NCBI GenBank assembly: GCA_023436145.1
Contig: JAEZKP010000008.1
Coordinates: forward strand, 1 to 52,963
Direction: 5' to 3'
DNA: 52,963 nucleotides
Origin: Fibrobacterota bacterium
Lineage (GTDB): Bacteria; Fibrobacterota; Chitinivibrionia; Chitinivibrionales; Chitinispirillaceae
A program made the translations under genes and the position numbers. This document shows positions 7,731 to 16,401 of the stretch, in pieces. Under the pieces are notes generated by a model. That model was not told where the DNA came from. It saw nothing but the letters and a program-made list of their open reading frames with translations, and ran no database searches. Positions within the stretch are counted from its first letter, which is position 1; the number at the start of each line of letters is the position of its first letter.

Positions 7731-8225
7731 TCAAAAACGATCGCGTTCAGGAAAACCAAAGAATCTCATACCCTGATAGCCATAATAAGGGTCATCCCAG
7801 AAATAGCTATTTGCTGTGATTCGGGAAATATTGATGTGGAATAGCATATTTTGGGTAGGCTGCCAGTTTAAGGAAAAATTAAATGGCATACTTTTAAAAT
7901 ATTCAAGTGACGAGAGATTATTGGGAGTAAGGTTTTGGGCAGAAGAGAAAGTGGAATGGATGGGAAGGCTGAAGTTGAGATTGATGGTGACCGGGGCTGA
8001 GAATTTATACTGAAGCATAGTGGAATACAGGCTCTGTGATTTTAAATCGGACACTCCGGATGCACTGGCCATTCCAAAGCTGAGGCTGTGTTGGATAGAG
8101 AGCCGTGATGGATCGAACAGGGAGTTTCCCTTTTGTTCTGATGATGTCGAATAGGCATCCTTATCTTGAGCAGACACACTAATAGCAAATAGGCATACTA
8201 ACATGATTATAGCATTTCTACTCAT
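7731..8225 (-). CDS. small exported beta-rich protein, hypothetical (164 aa)
   Basis: A signal peptide (MSRNAIIMLVCLFAISVSA, probable cleavage before QDKD) leads into a mature part of about 145 residues with alternating hydrophobic and polar residues (LSIQHSLSFGMA, YSTMLQYKF, VTINLNFSLP, FNFSLNWQP, MLFHINISR). This is the pattern of outer-membrane or periplasmic beta strands. The C-terminal part is aromatic (DDPYYGYQGMRFFGFP) and ends in Phe, a common outer-membrane barrel terminal residue. It is too short for a large barrel; a small barrel or barrel-associated protein is possible. It is a single gene. Function is unknown. Confidence 0.65.
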   Translation of the reverse strand: MSRNAIIMLVCLFAISVSAQDKDAYSTSSEQKGNSLFDPSRLSIQHSLSFGMASASGVSDLKSQSLYSTMLQYKFSAPVTINLNFSLPIHSTFSSAQNLTPNNLSSLEYFKSMPFNFSLNWQPTQNMLFHINISRITANSYFWDDPYYGYQGMRFFGFPERDRF

Positions 8226-8379
8226 ATCAAACTCCCGTTAAAAAACATACTCTGTTCACAGGTTACATTATAAAATATAGTAATTAAAGATCTGTTGAAA
8301 GTATAATATTTTTTCAATTTTTATGCCATATTGCAAAACTTTTTGTATTCTGAATGAATACAGTTTATGGGTTATATAC

Positions 8380-8409
8380 TTGATATACCGAGTTGTTTTT
8401 GCTTATACT
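8380..8409 (+). promoter_or_regulatory. candidate promoter directly abutting the TIGR02147 gene
   Basis: TTGATA (8380-8385), an 18-bp spacer and TATACT (8404-8409) form a good vegetative promoter. The expected start of transcription (about 7 nt after the -10) coincides with the ATG at 8416, so the message may be leaderless. Confidence 0.45.
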
Positions 8410-8415
8410 ATAAGC

Positions 8416-9294
8416 ATGGAAGAGGATAAACAACAGGCTGGTATTCCCAATATTTTTGAGTTTTATGACTATCGGTTATTTCTTAAAACTCTGGTTGAAT
8501 ACGAAAGGAAGCGCAATCCTGTATTCTCTAACCGGTATATTGTTCAAAGGGCAGGGTTCAAGTCACCGACTGCATTGAAGCATGTGATCGATGGAAAACG
8601 GAACTTAAGTCTTGAATCAGCTAACAAGTTTGCGTCGGCATTAAAAATTGAGGGGATAAAAAGGCACTATTTTCTTACTCTGGTATTATTTAATCAGACC
8701 GATTCGTTATCTGAAAGGGAAAAATACCTGAAGGAGTTAATGGAGCTTAAGCGTTCAGACAATCCTTCTCTGCTCAATGAAGAGAAGTATGATGTGTTAT
8801 CAAAATGGTATCATCTGGCTATCCGTGAAATCGTGGATTTACCGGACTTTAAAAATTCTGTAAAATGGATTTCCCGGATTCTTTCGCCTCAGATTACAAT
8901 GCAGGATGTTGCCGATTCTTTGAATTTGCTTAAGAAGCTTGGATTGATACAGAAAAAAGAGGGACGTTACCAGCAGAGTGAGAATATTTTGGAAACAGAT
9001 GAACGGGTTCATTCGGTAAAAGTTGCAGAGTATCATCGTCAGATGATTCAGCTTGGTACAGACTCAATAACCCGTTTCCCAAGTGATGAGCGGGATATAT
9101 CTGGAACAACATTGAGAATTTCCCGCCAGGATGTTCAGAATGTGAAAGTGTTGCTCAGGGAATTTCGTAAAAAGCTGCTTAATCTGGCGGTTAACAGTGC
9201 TAATGCTGATCAGATTTATCAATTGAATTTTCAGTTTTTCCCTCTGGTGATTCCAGACCGCAAAGGTCGGCTTTTTGAACGGGAGGAGATGTGA
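8416..9294 (+). CDS. TIGR02147-family protein
   Basis: A 292-residue protein of the TIGR02147 family, which is expanded in Fibrobacter and relatives. The N-terminal part (IPNIFEFYDYRLFLKTLVEY, then a KSPTALKHVIDGKRNLS segment) looks like a Cro/XRE-type helix-turn-helix with the family's usual NIFEY.DYR.FL opening. The rest is helical and resembles a winged-helix region (LLKKLGLIQKKEGRYQ). A DNA-binding or regulatory role is inferred. I start it at the ATG at 8416, where family similarity begins; the longer frame from 8323 is AT-rich and would contain the promoter. No ribosome site precedes this ATG. The stop overlaps the GTG start of the following lipoprotein gene by 4 bp, so the two are translationally coupled. 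Confidence 0.8.
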   Translation: MEEDKQQAGIPNIFEFYDYRLFLKTLVEYERKRNPVFSNRYIVQRAGFKSPTALKHVIDGKRNLSLESANKFASALKIEGIKRHYFLTLVLFNQTDSLSEREKYLKELMELKRSDNPSLLNEEKYDVLSKWYHLAIREIVDLPDFKNSVKWISRILSPQITMQDVADSLNLLKKLGLIQKKEGRYQQSENILETDERVHSVKVAEYHRQMIQLGTDSITRFPSDERDISGTTLRISRQDVQNVKVLLREFRKKLLNLAVNSANADQIYQLNFQFFPLVIPDRKGRLFEREEM

Positions 9295-10373
9295 TTCGCT
9301 TATTCAAATTTTTTATCGCGGCAGTCATCCTCCCGGTATTGCTTAATTGCGGAATCAACACTGCTGATGGAGGTGGTGTCATTGTCAATAATCCCTGCAT
9401 AAGCGGTTCTGTCAGGTTTCCTGCAGGCCAGTACGCATTTGGTGCCATGGCTGTAATCGGGTACCAGGGGGGGAGTGGTTCTATAGATACTACTATCGGG
9501 GTTCAGCATGGTGACTTTTTTTTCTATTACAATATCAAGTTTCTGGATACTGCATACTGTGATATCCGGGGAAAGTTCAGTTTTAATGATGTTTTCCCCA
9601 GAAATTATGTTCTGGTTGCACAAAGCAAAGAAACCGGTATGTTTGCCCTGACAAATATAAGTGTAAACTATAATGAGAGCGTTAATGTGGATTTGACGCT
9701 GGAAGCAGCTGCAGAGTTGATAATTAAACCTTATAGTTATAATCGCGGTGATTCTTCGAATTTTGTCGCTGCTCAGATTGCAGGTACCGGTTTTGTGGCA
9801 AATGTAGATGAAAATACTGGTTTGTTGAAATTTGACCAGGTACCAGCAGGTGAACTGGAGATTGTTCTATTCAGAAAAAATAATTCCAAAGAGAAATTTT
9901 CACCTATCAACACAGTATCTTCAAGTAAGTCTACTCTTCTGGTTGATCCGCATCGCTCGTATTCACACTGGACTGCTATTGTGCCAGGGCCTCGTGATCC
10001 TAAGGGAAACCCCTATATTTTAAGCAGTAACCCTCCAGATGAAGCAACTGGTGAATTCGCCAATCAGATCAGTCATCCATATTATGATGTGGAAATTCAG
10101 TTCAGTCATCCCATGGACAGTAAATTGACCAATCCTGCTATTTCTGTCAAATCCAGTGACAGTTTGACATCTCTGGATTCTATCTGGTGGCAGGGAGGCA
10201 ATGTGGCATATCTGAAATTATGTACAGCAACCGGTTCAGGCCAATGTGCCGGTAGGGATTCTCTTTACAGATCCGGAACAACTTATTCAATAATTATTGA
10301 CACGACAGCATCAACATCTGTTGGGGTCAGGTTCCCATATCCGGATACAATTACTTTTGTACCTAAACCATAG
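9291..10373 (+). CDS. lipoprotein with Ig-like C-terminal domain, coupled to TIGR02147 gene
   Basis: Starts with GTG overlapping the previous stop (GTGA), with GGGAGGAG just upstream. The N-terminus MIRLFKFFIAAVILPVLLNC is a lipoprotein signal with lipobox LLNC (Cys20). The mature protein has a beta-sandwich region with a carboxypeptidase-regulatory-like pattern (GKFSFNDVFPRNYVLVAQ). The C-terminal region (LSSNPPDEATGEF, VEIQFSHPMDSKL, GTTYSIIID) matches the bacterial Ig-like Big_5 type that follows TonB-plug-like domains in envelope proteins. The protein is probably surface or periplasm-exposed and anchored by lipid. Coupling to the putative HTH regulator suggests that regulator and lipoprotein work as a unit. 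The ligand is unknown. Confidence 0.75.
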   Translation: MIRLFKFFIAAVILPVLLNCGINTADGGGVIVNNPCISGSVRFPAGQYAFGAMAVIGYQGGSGSIDTTIGVQHGDFFFYYNIKFLDTAYCDIRGKFSFNDVFPRNYVLVAQSKETGMFALTNISVNYNESVNVDLTLEAAAELIIKPYSYNRGDSSNFVAAQIAGTGFVANVDENTGLLKFDQVPAGELEIVLFRKNNSKEKFSPINTVSSSKSTLLVDPHRSYSHWTAIVPGPRDPKGNPYILSSNPPDEATGEFANQISHPYYDVEIQFSHPMDSKLTNPAISVKSSDSLTSLDSIWWQGGNVAYLKLCTATGSGQCAGRDSLYRSGTTYSIIIDTTASTSVGVRFPYPDTITFVPKP

Positions 10374-10406
10374 GACAATTATATTTATCATAAACCAGGA
10401 GGCCAT

Positions 10407-11780
10407 ATGAAACGCAGGCTTTGGGCTGTTGTAGCTGTGCTGCTTGCAGCAATGTCAATTAATGCAGAGATAATTTTCCAGGATGATTTCTCCAATCCAG
10501 GGACTTCGAATAATAACTGGAACCCCAGTAATTCTTCTTCTCTGACAAAAAGCTTCGCTGGTGGGGAATGTACTGCTACAAATACCAGTACTGATCATGC
10601 AGTTCTATTGATTCATGAAATTATTAATCCGCCGGCAACTTTTACATTTTCAGCTAAAATTAACAGACTTGAAAACAAAACTGCCGGTATTTACGTTTGC
10701 CTTGGAATTAATGAAGGAAAAGTATCAGGGTATGAATTACTCCTCTTTGAATCCAATGTTATTGGTGTCTGGAAACATAAAGATGGTACTTCTGCGAAAC
10801 TTTTTCAGGGTCAGAGTGCATATCTGGTTTCCGGATACAATGAAATCAAAATCAGCAAAAAAGGCAGCAAATTTAACATATTCTGTAATAACCAGTATGC
10901 TGGCACGTTTACTGACTCAGAAATTAATTCGGGCAATATCGCTCTGGAACTCAGTAGTGGAGCAACCGTGAAGTATGATGATGTAATACTTACCGATCAG
11001 TTTCAGGAAGCAACAATCAGGACCTGCTTCTCAGATAATTTCAATGATGGAAATCTGACTGGATGGTTAAATGATGAACAAGGCCAGGCAACCATTCAGG
11101 ATAATGCTTTGAGTATTACTACAACTAACCAGACTATTCGCTATTTAACAAACCTGGAACTTACTAATTTCGTAGTTAAAGTTACAGTTTCACACAGGAG
11201 CGGATCTAAAAAGAAATTGTATGGCCTTTGTTTACAGGGTAGTCCAGTTAACAATACTGAAATACCTTCCGCCGGTTTTCTTATTATCGGCGACAGAATG
11301 TATGGAACATTTACGGGTATCAGCGATTCATTCAACCTGTACAGCAGTCAAAAAATCAGTGGTGCCGCATATACAGAAGCTGGAGAGACCTATTATTTTT
11401 ATGATACTCTTGAAGTTTCAAAACAGCCATCTACCGGTTATATTTTTAAGGTTAACAATTTTCCACTATGTACTGTGCCTGAAATCGGTTTTAATGTCAG
11501 TAGTGTCGGTTTGTACTGCTCGGACAGTCTGAATCTTTTATTTGATGATTTCGTGGCAGCAGAGGGAAATGAAGCGGTTTGCGAGGATGAACCGATTTCC
11601 ATCAGAGAAAAAGTAATTAACCGGAAAATGATCACTATCACCAGAGCCCGGCCTTACGTTTTTGATCCTTTGGGAAGAGCTATTCCTGATTTCACCAATA
11701 TTGAGCTTAAACGCAGTGTTTCACCGGGTATCTATTTAAGAGCAGATCAGAAGAAAACATTGCTGGTAGTTGAACCCTGA
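10407..11780 (+). CDS. secreted protein with two concanavalin-like domains and sorting-like tail
   Basis: An AGGAGG site precedes the ATG. The signal peptide MKRRLWAVVAVLLAAMSINA is followed by two consecutive domains, each opening with a DDFSN/DNFND...W motif (from about residue 25 and about 210). They resemble LamG-like or 3-keto-disaccharide-hydrolase folds, which are jelly-roll carbohydrate-binding or glycosidic domains. The last 65 or so residues (YVFDPLGRAIPDF, SPGIYLRADQKK) look like the short C-terminal domain that targets secreted proteins in this group. It is 33 bp behind the lipoprotein gene, so probably the third gene of the TIGR02147 operon, and it ends at a strong terminator. 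Binding to plant or fungal polysaccharide is inferred from fold only; no catalytic residues can be named. Confidence 0.65.
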   Translation: MKRRLWAVVAVLLAAMSINAEIIFQDDFSNPGTSNNNWNPSNSSSLTKSFAGGECTATNTSTDHAVLLIHEIINPPATFTFSAKINRLENKTAGIYVCLGINEGKVSGYELLLFESNVIGVWKHKDGTSAKLFQGQSAYLVSGYNEIKISKKGSKFNIFCNNQYAGTFTDSEINSGNIALELSSGATVKYDDVILTDQFQEATIRTCFSDNFNDGNLTGWLNDEQGQATIQDNALSITTTNQTIRYLTNLELTNFVVKVTVSHRSGSKKKLYGLCLQGSPVNNTEIPSAGFLIIGDRMYGTFTGISDSFNLYSSQKISGAAYTEAGETYYFYDTLEVSKQPSTGYIFKVNNFPLCTVPEIGFNVSSVGLYCSDSLNLLFDDFVAAEGNEAVCEDEPISIREKVINRKMITITRARPYVFDPLGRAIPDFTNIELKRSVSPGIYLRADQKKTLLVVEP

Positions 11781-11812
11781 TACTGCACTCTTTTCCTTAT
11801 AAATTTCTAAAA

Positions 11813-11847
11813 AAATGGGTACTCAAATTTAGAGTACCCATTTTTTC
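11813..11847 (+). terminator. intrinsic terminator of the TIGR02147/lipoprotein/secreted-protein operon
   Basis: A perfect 12-bp stem (AAATGGGTACTC with GAGTACCCATTT) with a 7-nt loop is followed by a T-run. It lies about 30 bp after the stop of the secreted protein. Confidence 0.9.
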
Positions 11848-11982
11848 TATAGACCGAAAACTACTCCGCTGATAGTAATACCCAAATTGGGTCAAATTTT
11901 GATATATATTTTTCCTGATTTAATCGTAATTTTATGTTATAACCTAAAAAAATGAATAAGGAGATAAGTCATTTTACATCAA

Positions 11983-12906
11983 ATGCATACATCAACTTCA
12001 GATACCCAGGCGGGGGCAGGGCCCAAAAAATTCTCTGCAGTAGACCAGATAATCGAAAATGAATCGGAGCTGCTCTTATATCTTGAGCTGCTAAGGCAAA
12101 AAAAGATCCGGGCTGTAGCCCTGGATATGGAGGGGGATCAGGGCTTACTCCGCTATAATTATTCCATTTCCATATTCCAATGTTTTGATGGCGAAAAGAA
12201 AATAATAATAGATGTATTAAAGATCGGTAAAAGACCGGTACTGCATCAGTTTCTTACCTGTAATGACATAGTCAAGGTGATGTTTTCATGTCCTAACGAT
12301 ATTTTCATGACTCAGAATGTTTTAGGTTGTACCATAGCCCCAGTGCGGGATATTGCTGTGGGACAAAAGCTTTTAGGACTTCCGATTAATCTTTCCGATC
12401 ATCTGAAAATCGACAAAGATAAAAAGGATTCATTCCAGAGGGCAAACTGGTTGAAAAGACCCATAAAACCGGAGCTTATGGATTACGCGATCAATGATGT
12501 CCTGGAGCTTTTCAATATAGAAAAACAGATAGAAGTAAAGCTTCGCGATCAAGACCTTTATGAAAAATATCTGGAAGAATCTTCTCTTATCAGTAAAAGA
12601 AATTTTGTAGTAAATCAGTTGCGCCTGTATAAACAGAAGTTTCCTGGGTTCAAAAAGTTAAAACCAGAAAAAAAACAGCTGGCTGCAAATGTGTGGATTT
12701 TCAGAGAGCTTGTAGGCAGACATTTCGATGTTCCTGTAGGGTTTCTGCTTTCTAAACAATCAATGGTCAAAGTCATAAAAAATTCTGAAAACCTGCTGTC
12801 TGCCCTGGAAGAGGAATTGAACCGTAACAGAAGATCCGAAAAGAAGATAGATCCTGCTTTGATTGAACGATATTATAACAAAGCAGAAAGCATGAACAGG
12901 CACTGA
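11983..12906 (+). CDS. RNase D-like 3'-5' exonuclease with HRDC domain
   Basis: A DEDDy 3'-5' exonuclease acting on RNA ends, for example tRNA maturation. Exo I is LDMEGD (Asp48, Glu50), Exo II SCPNDIF (Asp106) and Exo III YAINDV (Tyr168, Asp172), so all four acidic residues and the Tyr are present. The QRANWLKRPIKPELMDYA context is typical of RNase D. A C-terminal HRDC-like helical domain spans about 205-290. The 307-aa length is somewhat short of E. coli RNase D (375), which has two HRDC domains. The listed ATG is 19 nt from the only ribosome site (AAGGAG at 11958-11963); an in-frame ATT at 11971 is spaced at 7 nt, so an unusual AUU start should be considered. The gene is monocistronic. Confidence 0.8.
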   Translation: MHTSTSDTQAGAGPKKFSAVDQIIENESELLLYLELLRQKKIRAVALDMEGDQGLLRYNYSISIFQCFDGEKKIIIDVLKIGKRPVLHQFLTCNDIVKVMFSCPNDIFMTQNVLGCTIAPVRDIAVGQKLLGLPINLSDHLKIDKDKKDSFQRANWLKRPIKPELMDYAINDVLELFNIEKQIEVKLRDQDLYEKYLEESSLISKRNFVVNQLRLYKQKFPGFKKLKPEKKQLAANVWIFRELVGRHFDVPVGFLLSKQSMVKVIKNSENLLSALEEELNRNRRSEKKIDPALIERYYNKAESMNRH

Positions 12907-12948
12907 TACTAGTCTAAGTCAAGTCAGTGTCCTGTCCTGTAATTATCC

Positions 12949-14142
12949 CTACAGCATCGATTTTACAGCATTTGCTATAATTTCAATTCCTTCTTCAATT
13001 TTCTCTTCAGGAGTATAGGAATATGCCAACCGGAATGAATTGTTTCTGGTGCCTAGTGGATCGAATGCGTTGCCAATAACAAACGCAGCTCCCATTTCTA
13101 TAGATTTCATTAAAACTTTCGATGAATCCATGTTTTCTGGCATGGTTACCCACACATAAAAACCACCTTTGGGTCTGGTCCAGGTAATACTCTCCGGCAT
13201 ATATTTCTCTAATGCGTTAAGCATAAGAGTTGCCCGACGGGCATAAATTTTTCTCAGGGACTGAACATAAGGCCCGAGTTTTCCTTTTTTAAGATACTCA
13301 TGAGCCAGTACCTGGCTAAAGGTGGATGTACATGCATCAGCGGATTGTTTGGCGAGTTCACATTTTTCTATGATCTCTTTGGGGCCAAGCAGCCATCCCA
13401 GGCGCAATCCCGGGCCAAGTATTTTAGCAAAGCTACCCGTATAGCATATTGGCACTGGTTCCTGGCCTGAGGCTTTCATGGGAACAGTCAATATTTTGTC
13501 TTCTTCGTTAAAGTAAAGCTCACCATAAGGATCGTCCTCCAAAAGACAGAGGTTTCTGCCTTTCAAAAGTTCCAGAAGGGCTTGTTTACGGCTTTGGCTG
13601 TAGATTATACCTGCAGGGTTATGGAAGTAGGGGCTGAGGTAAAGGATTTTTATCTGTGATGCCCGTGAGTCGAGTACGTGTTTGAGTTCTTCCAGATTGA
13701 TACCTTCGTTATCCAGAGGTACACCCTTGAGATTTGCTCCATAGGACATGAAAGCTGCAAGGGCACCAATAAAACTGGGATATTCGGTTACCACCAGATC
13801 GCCCGGATCGACTAAGACTTTGGTGAGCAGATTGATTGCCTGCTGAGCACCGGTGGTAATCAGAAGCCCTTGATTTTCCATGGAAAGTCCTCGGGACTGC
13901 AAATAGTCTTTCAGAGATGAGAGCAGCGGAGGATAACCTGAGGTCGGGCCGTATTGCATGGCAATTTGTTTAGCAGAAAGGGATAAATCAGCATACAATT
14001 CATCAATAATATCGATGGGGAAGAGTGAATTGGCTGGCATTCCACCTGCAAAAGAGATGATTCTGGGATCTGCCGCGAGGCTCATTAAACGACGAATCTC
14101 AGATGAGCGCATGCTTTTTGCACTTGCAGAAAACTCGACCAT
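12949..14142 (-). CDS. PLP-dependent class I/II aminotransferase (2-aminoadipate aminotransferase-like)
   Basis: A fold-type I PLP enzyme of 397 aa related to LysN/2-aminoadipate and aromatic aminotransferases, also the C-terminal domain of MocR regulators, here without an HTH. The N-terminal FAGGMPANSLFP segment is characteristic. The cofactor is held by NPAG (175-178), the EDDPYGEL region (Asp203/204, Tyr206) and the Schiff-base Lys240 in GSFAKILGPGLRLGW. It ends at FRLAYSYT, with the carboxylate-binding Arg. The substrate is not decided by the sequence; broad specificity towards aromatic amino acids, 2-aminoadipate or leucine is usual. It is a single gene convergent with the RNase D-like gene, with no amino-acid biosynthesis neighbours. 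Confidence 0.85.
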   Translation of the reverse strand: MVEFSASAKSMRSSEIRRLMSLAADPRIISFAGGMPANSLFPIDIIDELYADLSLSAKQIAMQYGPTSGYPPLLSSLKDYLQSRGLSMENQGLLITTGAQQAINLLTKVLVDPGDLVVTEYPSFIGALAAFMSYGANLKGVPLDNEGINLEELKHVLDSRASQIKILYLSPYFHNPAGIIYSQSRKQALLELLKGRNLCLLEDDPYGELYFNEEDKILTVPMKASGQEPVPICYTGSFAKILGPGLRLGWLLGPKEIIEKCELAKQSADACTSTFSQVLAHEYLKKGKLGPYVQSLRKIYARRATLMLNALEKYMPESITWTRPKGGFYVWVTMPENMDSSKVLMKSIEMGAAFVIGNAFDPLGTRNNSFRLAYSYTPEEKIEEGIEIIANAVKSML

Positions 14143-14230
14143 ATCGGTTACCTTTCAAAAAATGTGACAGTTGCTGAAAAAAATTTGAGCATAAATCCTG
14201 AATTCCGCAGTTGATTAAGCGAAACATCGG

Positions 14231-14328
14231 CCTGATCTTTTGAACTATTCGTTTCAGATCAGGATTATGGCGCTTACAAGACTACTTCAACAGCTGAATT
14301 CAAGATCAAAAAATAGTTCAAAATGATC
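14231..14328. repeat. nested, mutually exclusive inverted repeats
   Basis: GATCTTTTGAACTATT (14234-14249) pairs with AATAGTTCAAAATGATC (14312-14328) apart from one bulged base. CCTGATC (14231-14237) alternatively pairs with GATCAGG (14257-14263). The two foldings share GATC and cannot coexist. The right arm contains GTTCAAAATG, also found at the end of the repeat at 1-120. It may be another small palindromic element or a leader structure for the ABC permease gene that begins at 14444. Confidence 0.5.
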
Positions 14329-14443
14329 GATTTTGAAAGTTTTTCAGTTGTATATCGGTGCATCTGCTTTGTTCATACAGAAGGGGTGTGTTAAAATTAT
14401 TTTTACTGCAAAGATATATACTTCAGCAGGTTTGGAAAAAGTG

Positions 14444-15268
14444 ATGAAAATAAAAAATATATTAAGAATCGCTGCTTTTACACTCAGAGATGAGCTCCAT
14501 AGCCGGAGCTTCTATTTGCTTGCTGCCATCTCTGTTCTTTTTGTTCTGATGATCCGGGGGTGTTTTAATGCTGATATGGTGGTTAACGATCAGAAACTGG
14601 ATTCGCTGACCATCGGCTGGACAGCATCGATGGTTGCGTTTCATTTCATTTCCGCTGTCGGTGTTCTCATAGGTATCTTAATGGCAATGAGAGTCTTTCA
14701 TCGGGATAGAGACAACGGAATGGTGGTTGCCATACTTTCAAAACCAATCAAACGGATAGAATATTTAATTGGTAAAATTGCGGGAGTATGGATTCTTTCC
14801 TACGCCCTGGTTTTTTTGCTTCATTTGACCGTTTATATAATAATGATTGTTAAAACAGGTGGCCGGATCAACTGGTTTATTCCTGCATCTTTTCTTATTT
14901 CTATTAACGTACTGTTCAGTGTGATTTCTGTGTTACTTTTCTCATTGATAATGCCTGATATCATTGCAGCTTTGTCAGCCATGGCTATAGCAGCAGTAAG
15001 TTACGTATCCGATTCGATTTTTGCAGCATCTAAAACTGAAGCCATCAAATCACTTATGGAACAGATTCAGCACCAGGAATTACCGGTTGCATTGTGGAGA
15101 ATTATCTGGCCAAAGATAGCTGCGCTTCAGTTTTTTGCTACCTCTTTAATTAAAGATGAGAATTTTTACGTATTAGGACCTCTCCATCCTGCTTTTAATG
15201 TCCTTATATTCTCTGTAGTTGCATTTTTTCTTCTTTACTGGAGATATTCAAAAGAAGAGATAAAATAG
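14444..15268 (+). CDS. ABC-2-type permease without adjacent ATPase
   Basis: An integral membrane protein of 274 aa in the ABC-2 permease family (exporter membrane subunit). About six hydrophobic segments are visible: LLAAISVLFVLM, VAFHFISAVGVLIGILMAM, VWILSYALVFLLHLTVYIIMI, a double segment around FLISINVLFSVISVLLF and IAALSAMAIAAVSYV, and a final FNVLIFSVVAFFLLYW. The conserved cytosolic coupling motif FHRDRDNGMVVAILSKPIKRIEYLIGK, between the second and third segments, is typical of NosY/ABC-2 permeases. The start is the ATG at 14444; an upstream in-frame extension from 14333 looks non-coding. No nucleotide-binding subunit, accessory protein or Nos gene is in the window, so substrate and partner are unknown. 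Confidence 0.75.
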   Translation: MKIKNILRIAAFTLRDELHSRSFYLLAAISVLFVLMIRGCFNADMVVNDQKLDSLTIGWTASMVAFHFISAVGVLIGILMAMRVFHRDRDNGMVVAILSKPIKRIEYLIGKIAGVWILSYALVFLLHLTVYIIMIVKTGGRINWFIPASFLISINVLFSVISVLLFSLIMPDIIAALSAMAIAAVSYVSDSIFAASKTEAIKSLMEQIQHQELPVALWRIIWPKIAALQFFATSLIKDENFYVLGPLHPAFNVLIFSVVAFFLLYWRYSKEEIK

Positions 15269-15303
15269 CGCATGGTTGACAGAATGGCTACCTGCAATGT
15301 AAA

Positions 15304-16203
15304 TCAATCCCGGTACTGTTTTCTCTGCTCTTTCATCTGTTTATAAAATTTGAGATAATGGTTAAGCCGTGAAGCCGCTATCTGGTCTTGTTCGGTTAAT
15401 GTTTGAATGGCACATCCTGGCTCGCCATCGTGTATACAATTATTAAACCTGCATTCCCCGATTCGATTGGCAAGCTCAGGGAAATAATTAATTACTTCGG
15501 TTTCCGGTACTTTGGGGATATCCACAAAGGAGAGACCGGGAGTATCAGCAACATAGCCACCCTGCTTTAAGGGATGCAGGGAAATGTGGGTGGTGGTATG
15601 GGTACCTCGGCCATTTGTGCCTGATACATTTCCGATTCTAAAAGTCTTGTCCGGAAATATCAGGGATAAAAGTGAACTTTTTCCAACACCTGAAAGTCCT
15701 GCAAAAGCAGAGATCCTGTCTGTACAGAGTTCGATTACCTTGTCTGTGCCGATACCCGTCGATGCAGATGTTTCAATTATGGTATAGCCTATTTTCTGGT
15801 AAAGGGATTCGATCCTTTTTAGAAGATCCAGATCATCACCTACCAGGATATCGATTTTATTGAATACAATTACTGCCTCAATATTGAGGACCTGAGCTGA
15901 AAACAGGAACCGGTCCAGGGCTTCCAGATCCAGTGCCGGAGATTTGATGGTGGTTACGAAAAAGATCCGGGAAAGATTAGCAACAGCAGGTCGTTTCAGA
16001 TGACTTGTTCTGCTGTGTACAGCAGTAATGATACCTTCCGGAGGGTTCTTGTTTGTTAACTCAAGGTCGACCAGATCGCCCGCACAGAGCCTGGTTTTGG
16101 TTTTCTTGAGTGCACCACGAATAGTCGAGCGGACACTTCCGCATTCGGTGTCCACTAAGTAAAAAGATTTTTGCTCTTCTACGATTCTACCTGTAACTGG
16201 CAT
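15304..16203 (-). CDS. rsgA: ribosome small-subunit-dependent GTPase A
   Basis: RsgA (YjeQ) is a circularly permuted GTPase that helps late maturation of the 30S subunit. Order of elements: N-terminal OB-fold (residues 1-70), G4 NKID at 115-118, switch-proximal P-loop GLSGVGKSS at 169-177, GRGTHTTTH at 198-206, G3 DTPG at 220-223, and a C-terminal zinc module with Cys251, Cys256, His258 and Cys264. The order G4-G5-G1-G2-G3 proves the permutation. The 299-aa length is normal. It faces the ABC-2 permease gene tail to tail and is divergent from larC. Nothing unusual is seen. Confidence 0.95.
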   Translation of the reverse strand: MPVTGRIVEEQKSFYLVDTECGSVRSTIRGALKKTKTRLCAGDLVDLELTNKNPPEGIITAVHSRTSHLKRPAVANLSRIFFVTTIKSPALDLEALDRFLFSAQVLNIEAVIVFNKIDILVGDDLDLLKRIESLYQKIGYTIIETSASTGIGTDKVIELCTDRISAFAGLSGVGKSSLLSLIFPDKTFRIGNVSGTNGRGTHTTTHISLHPLKQGGYVADTPGLSFVDIPKVPETEVINYFPELANRIGECRFNNCIHDGEPGCAIQTLTEQDQIAASRLNHYLKFYKQMKEQRKQYRD

Positions 16204-16401
16204 GATCTGCTTACGTTTAACTCCTGTTTTTGTTTTATTTCAGGGGCGAAAATTTATTATTGTATATTACCACACTAAAGGCTCCGGAAAAAGAGTTCAG
16301 TGCTGATGCTCTTTTCTGGATGAGAATGGCAATTTATCAGTATTATAAGCAAATTACGAAGAAAATTTAATTAAAATTCAACTTTTTTCAAATGGAATTT
16401 T

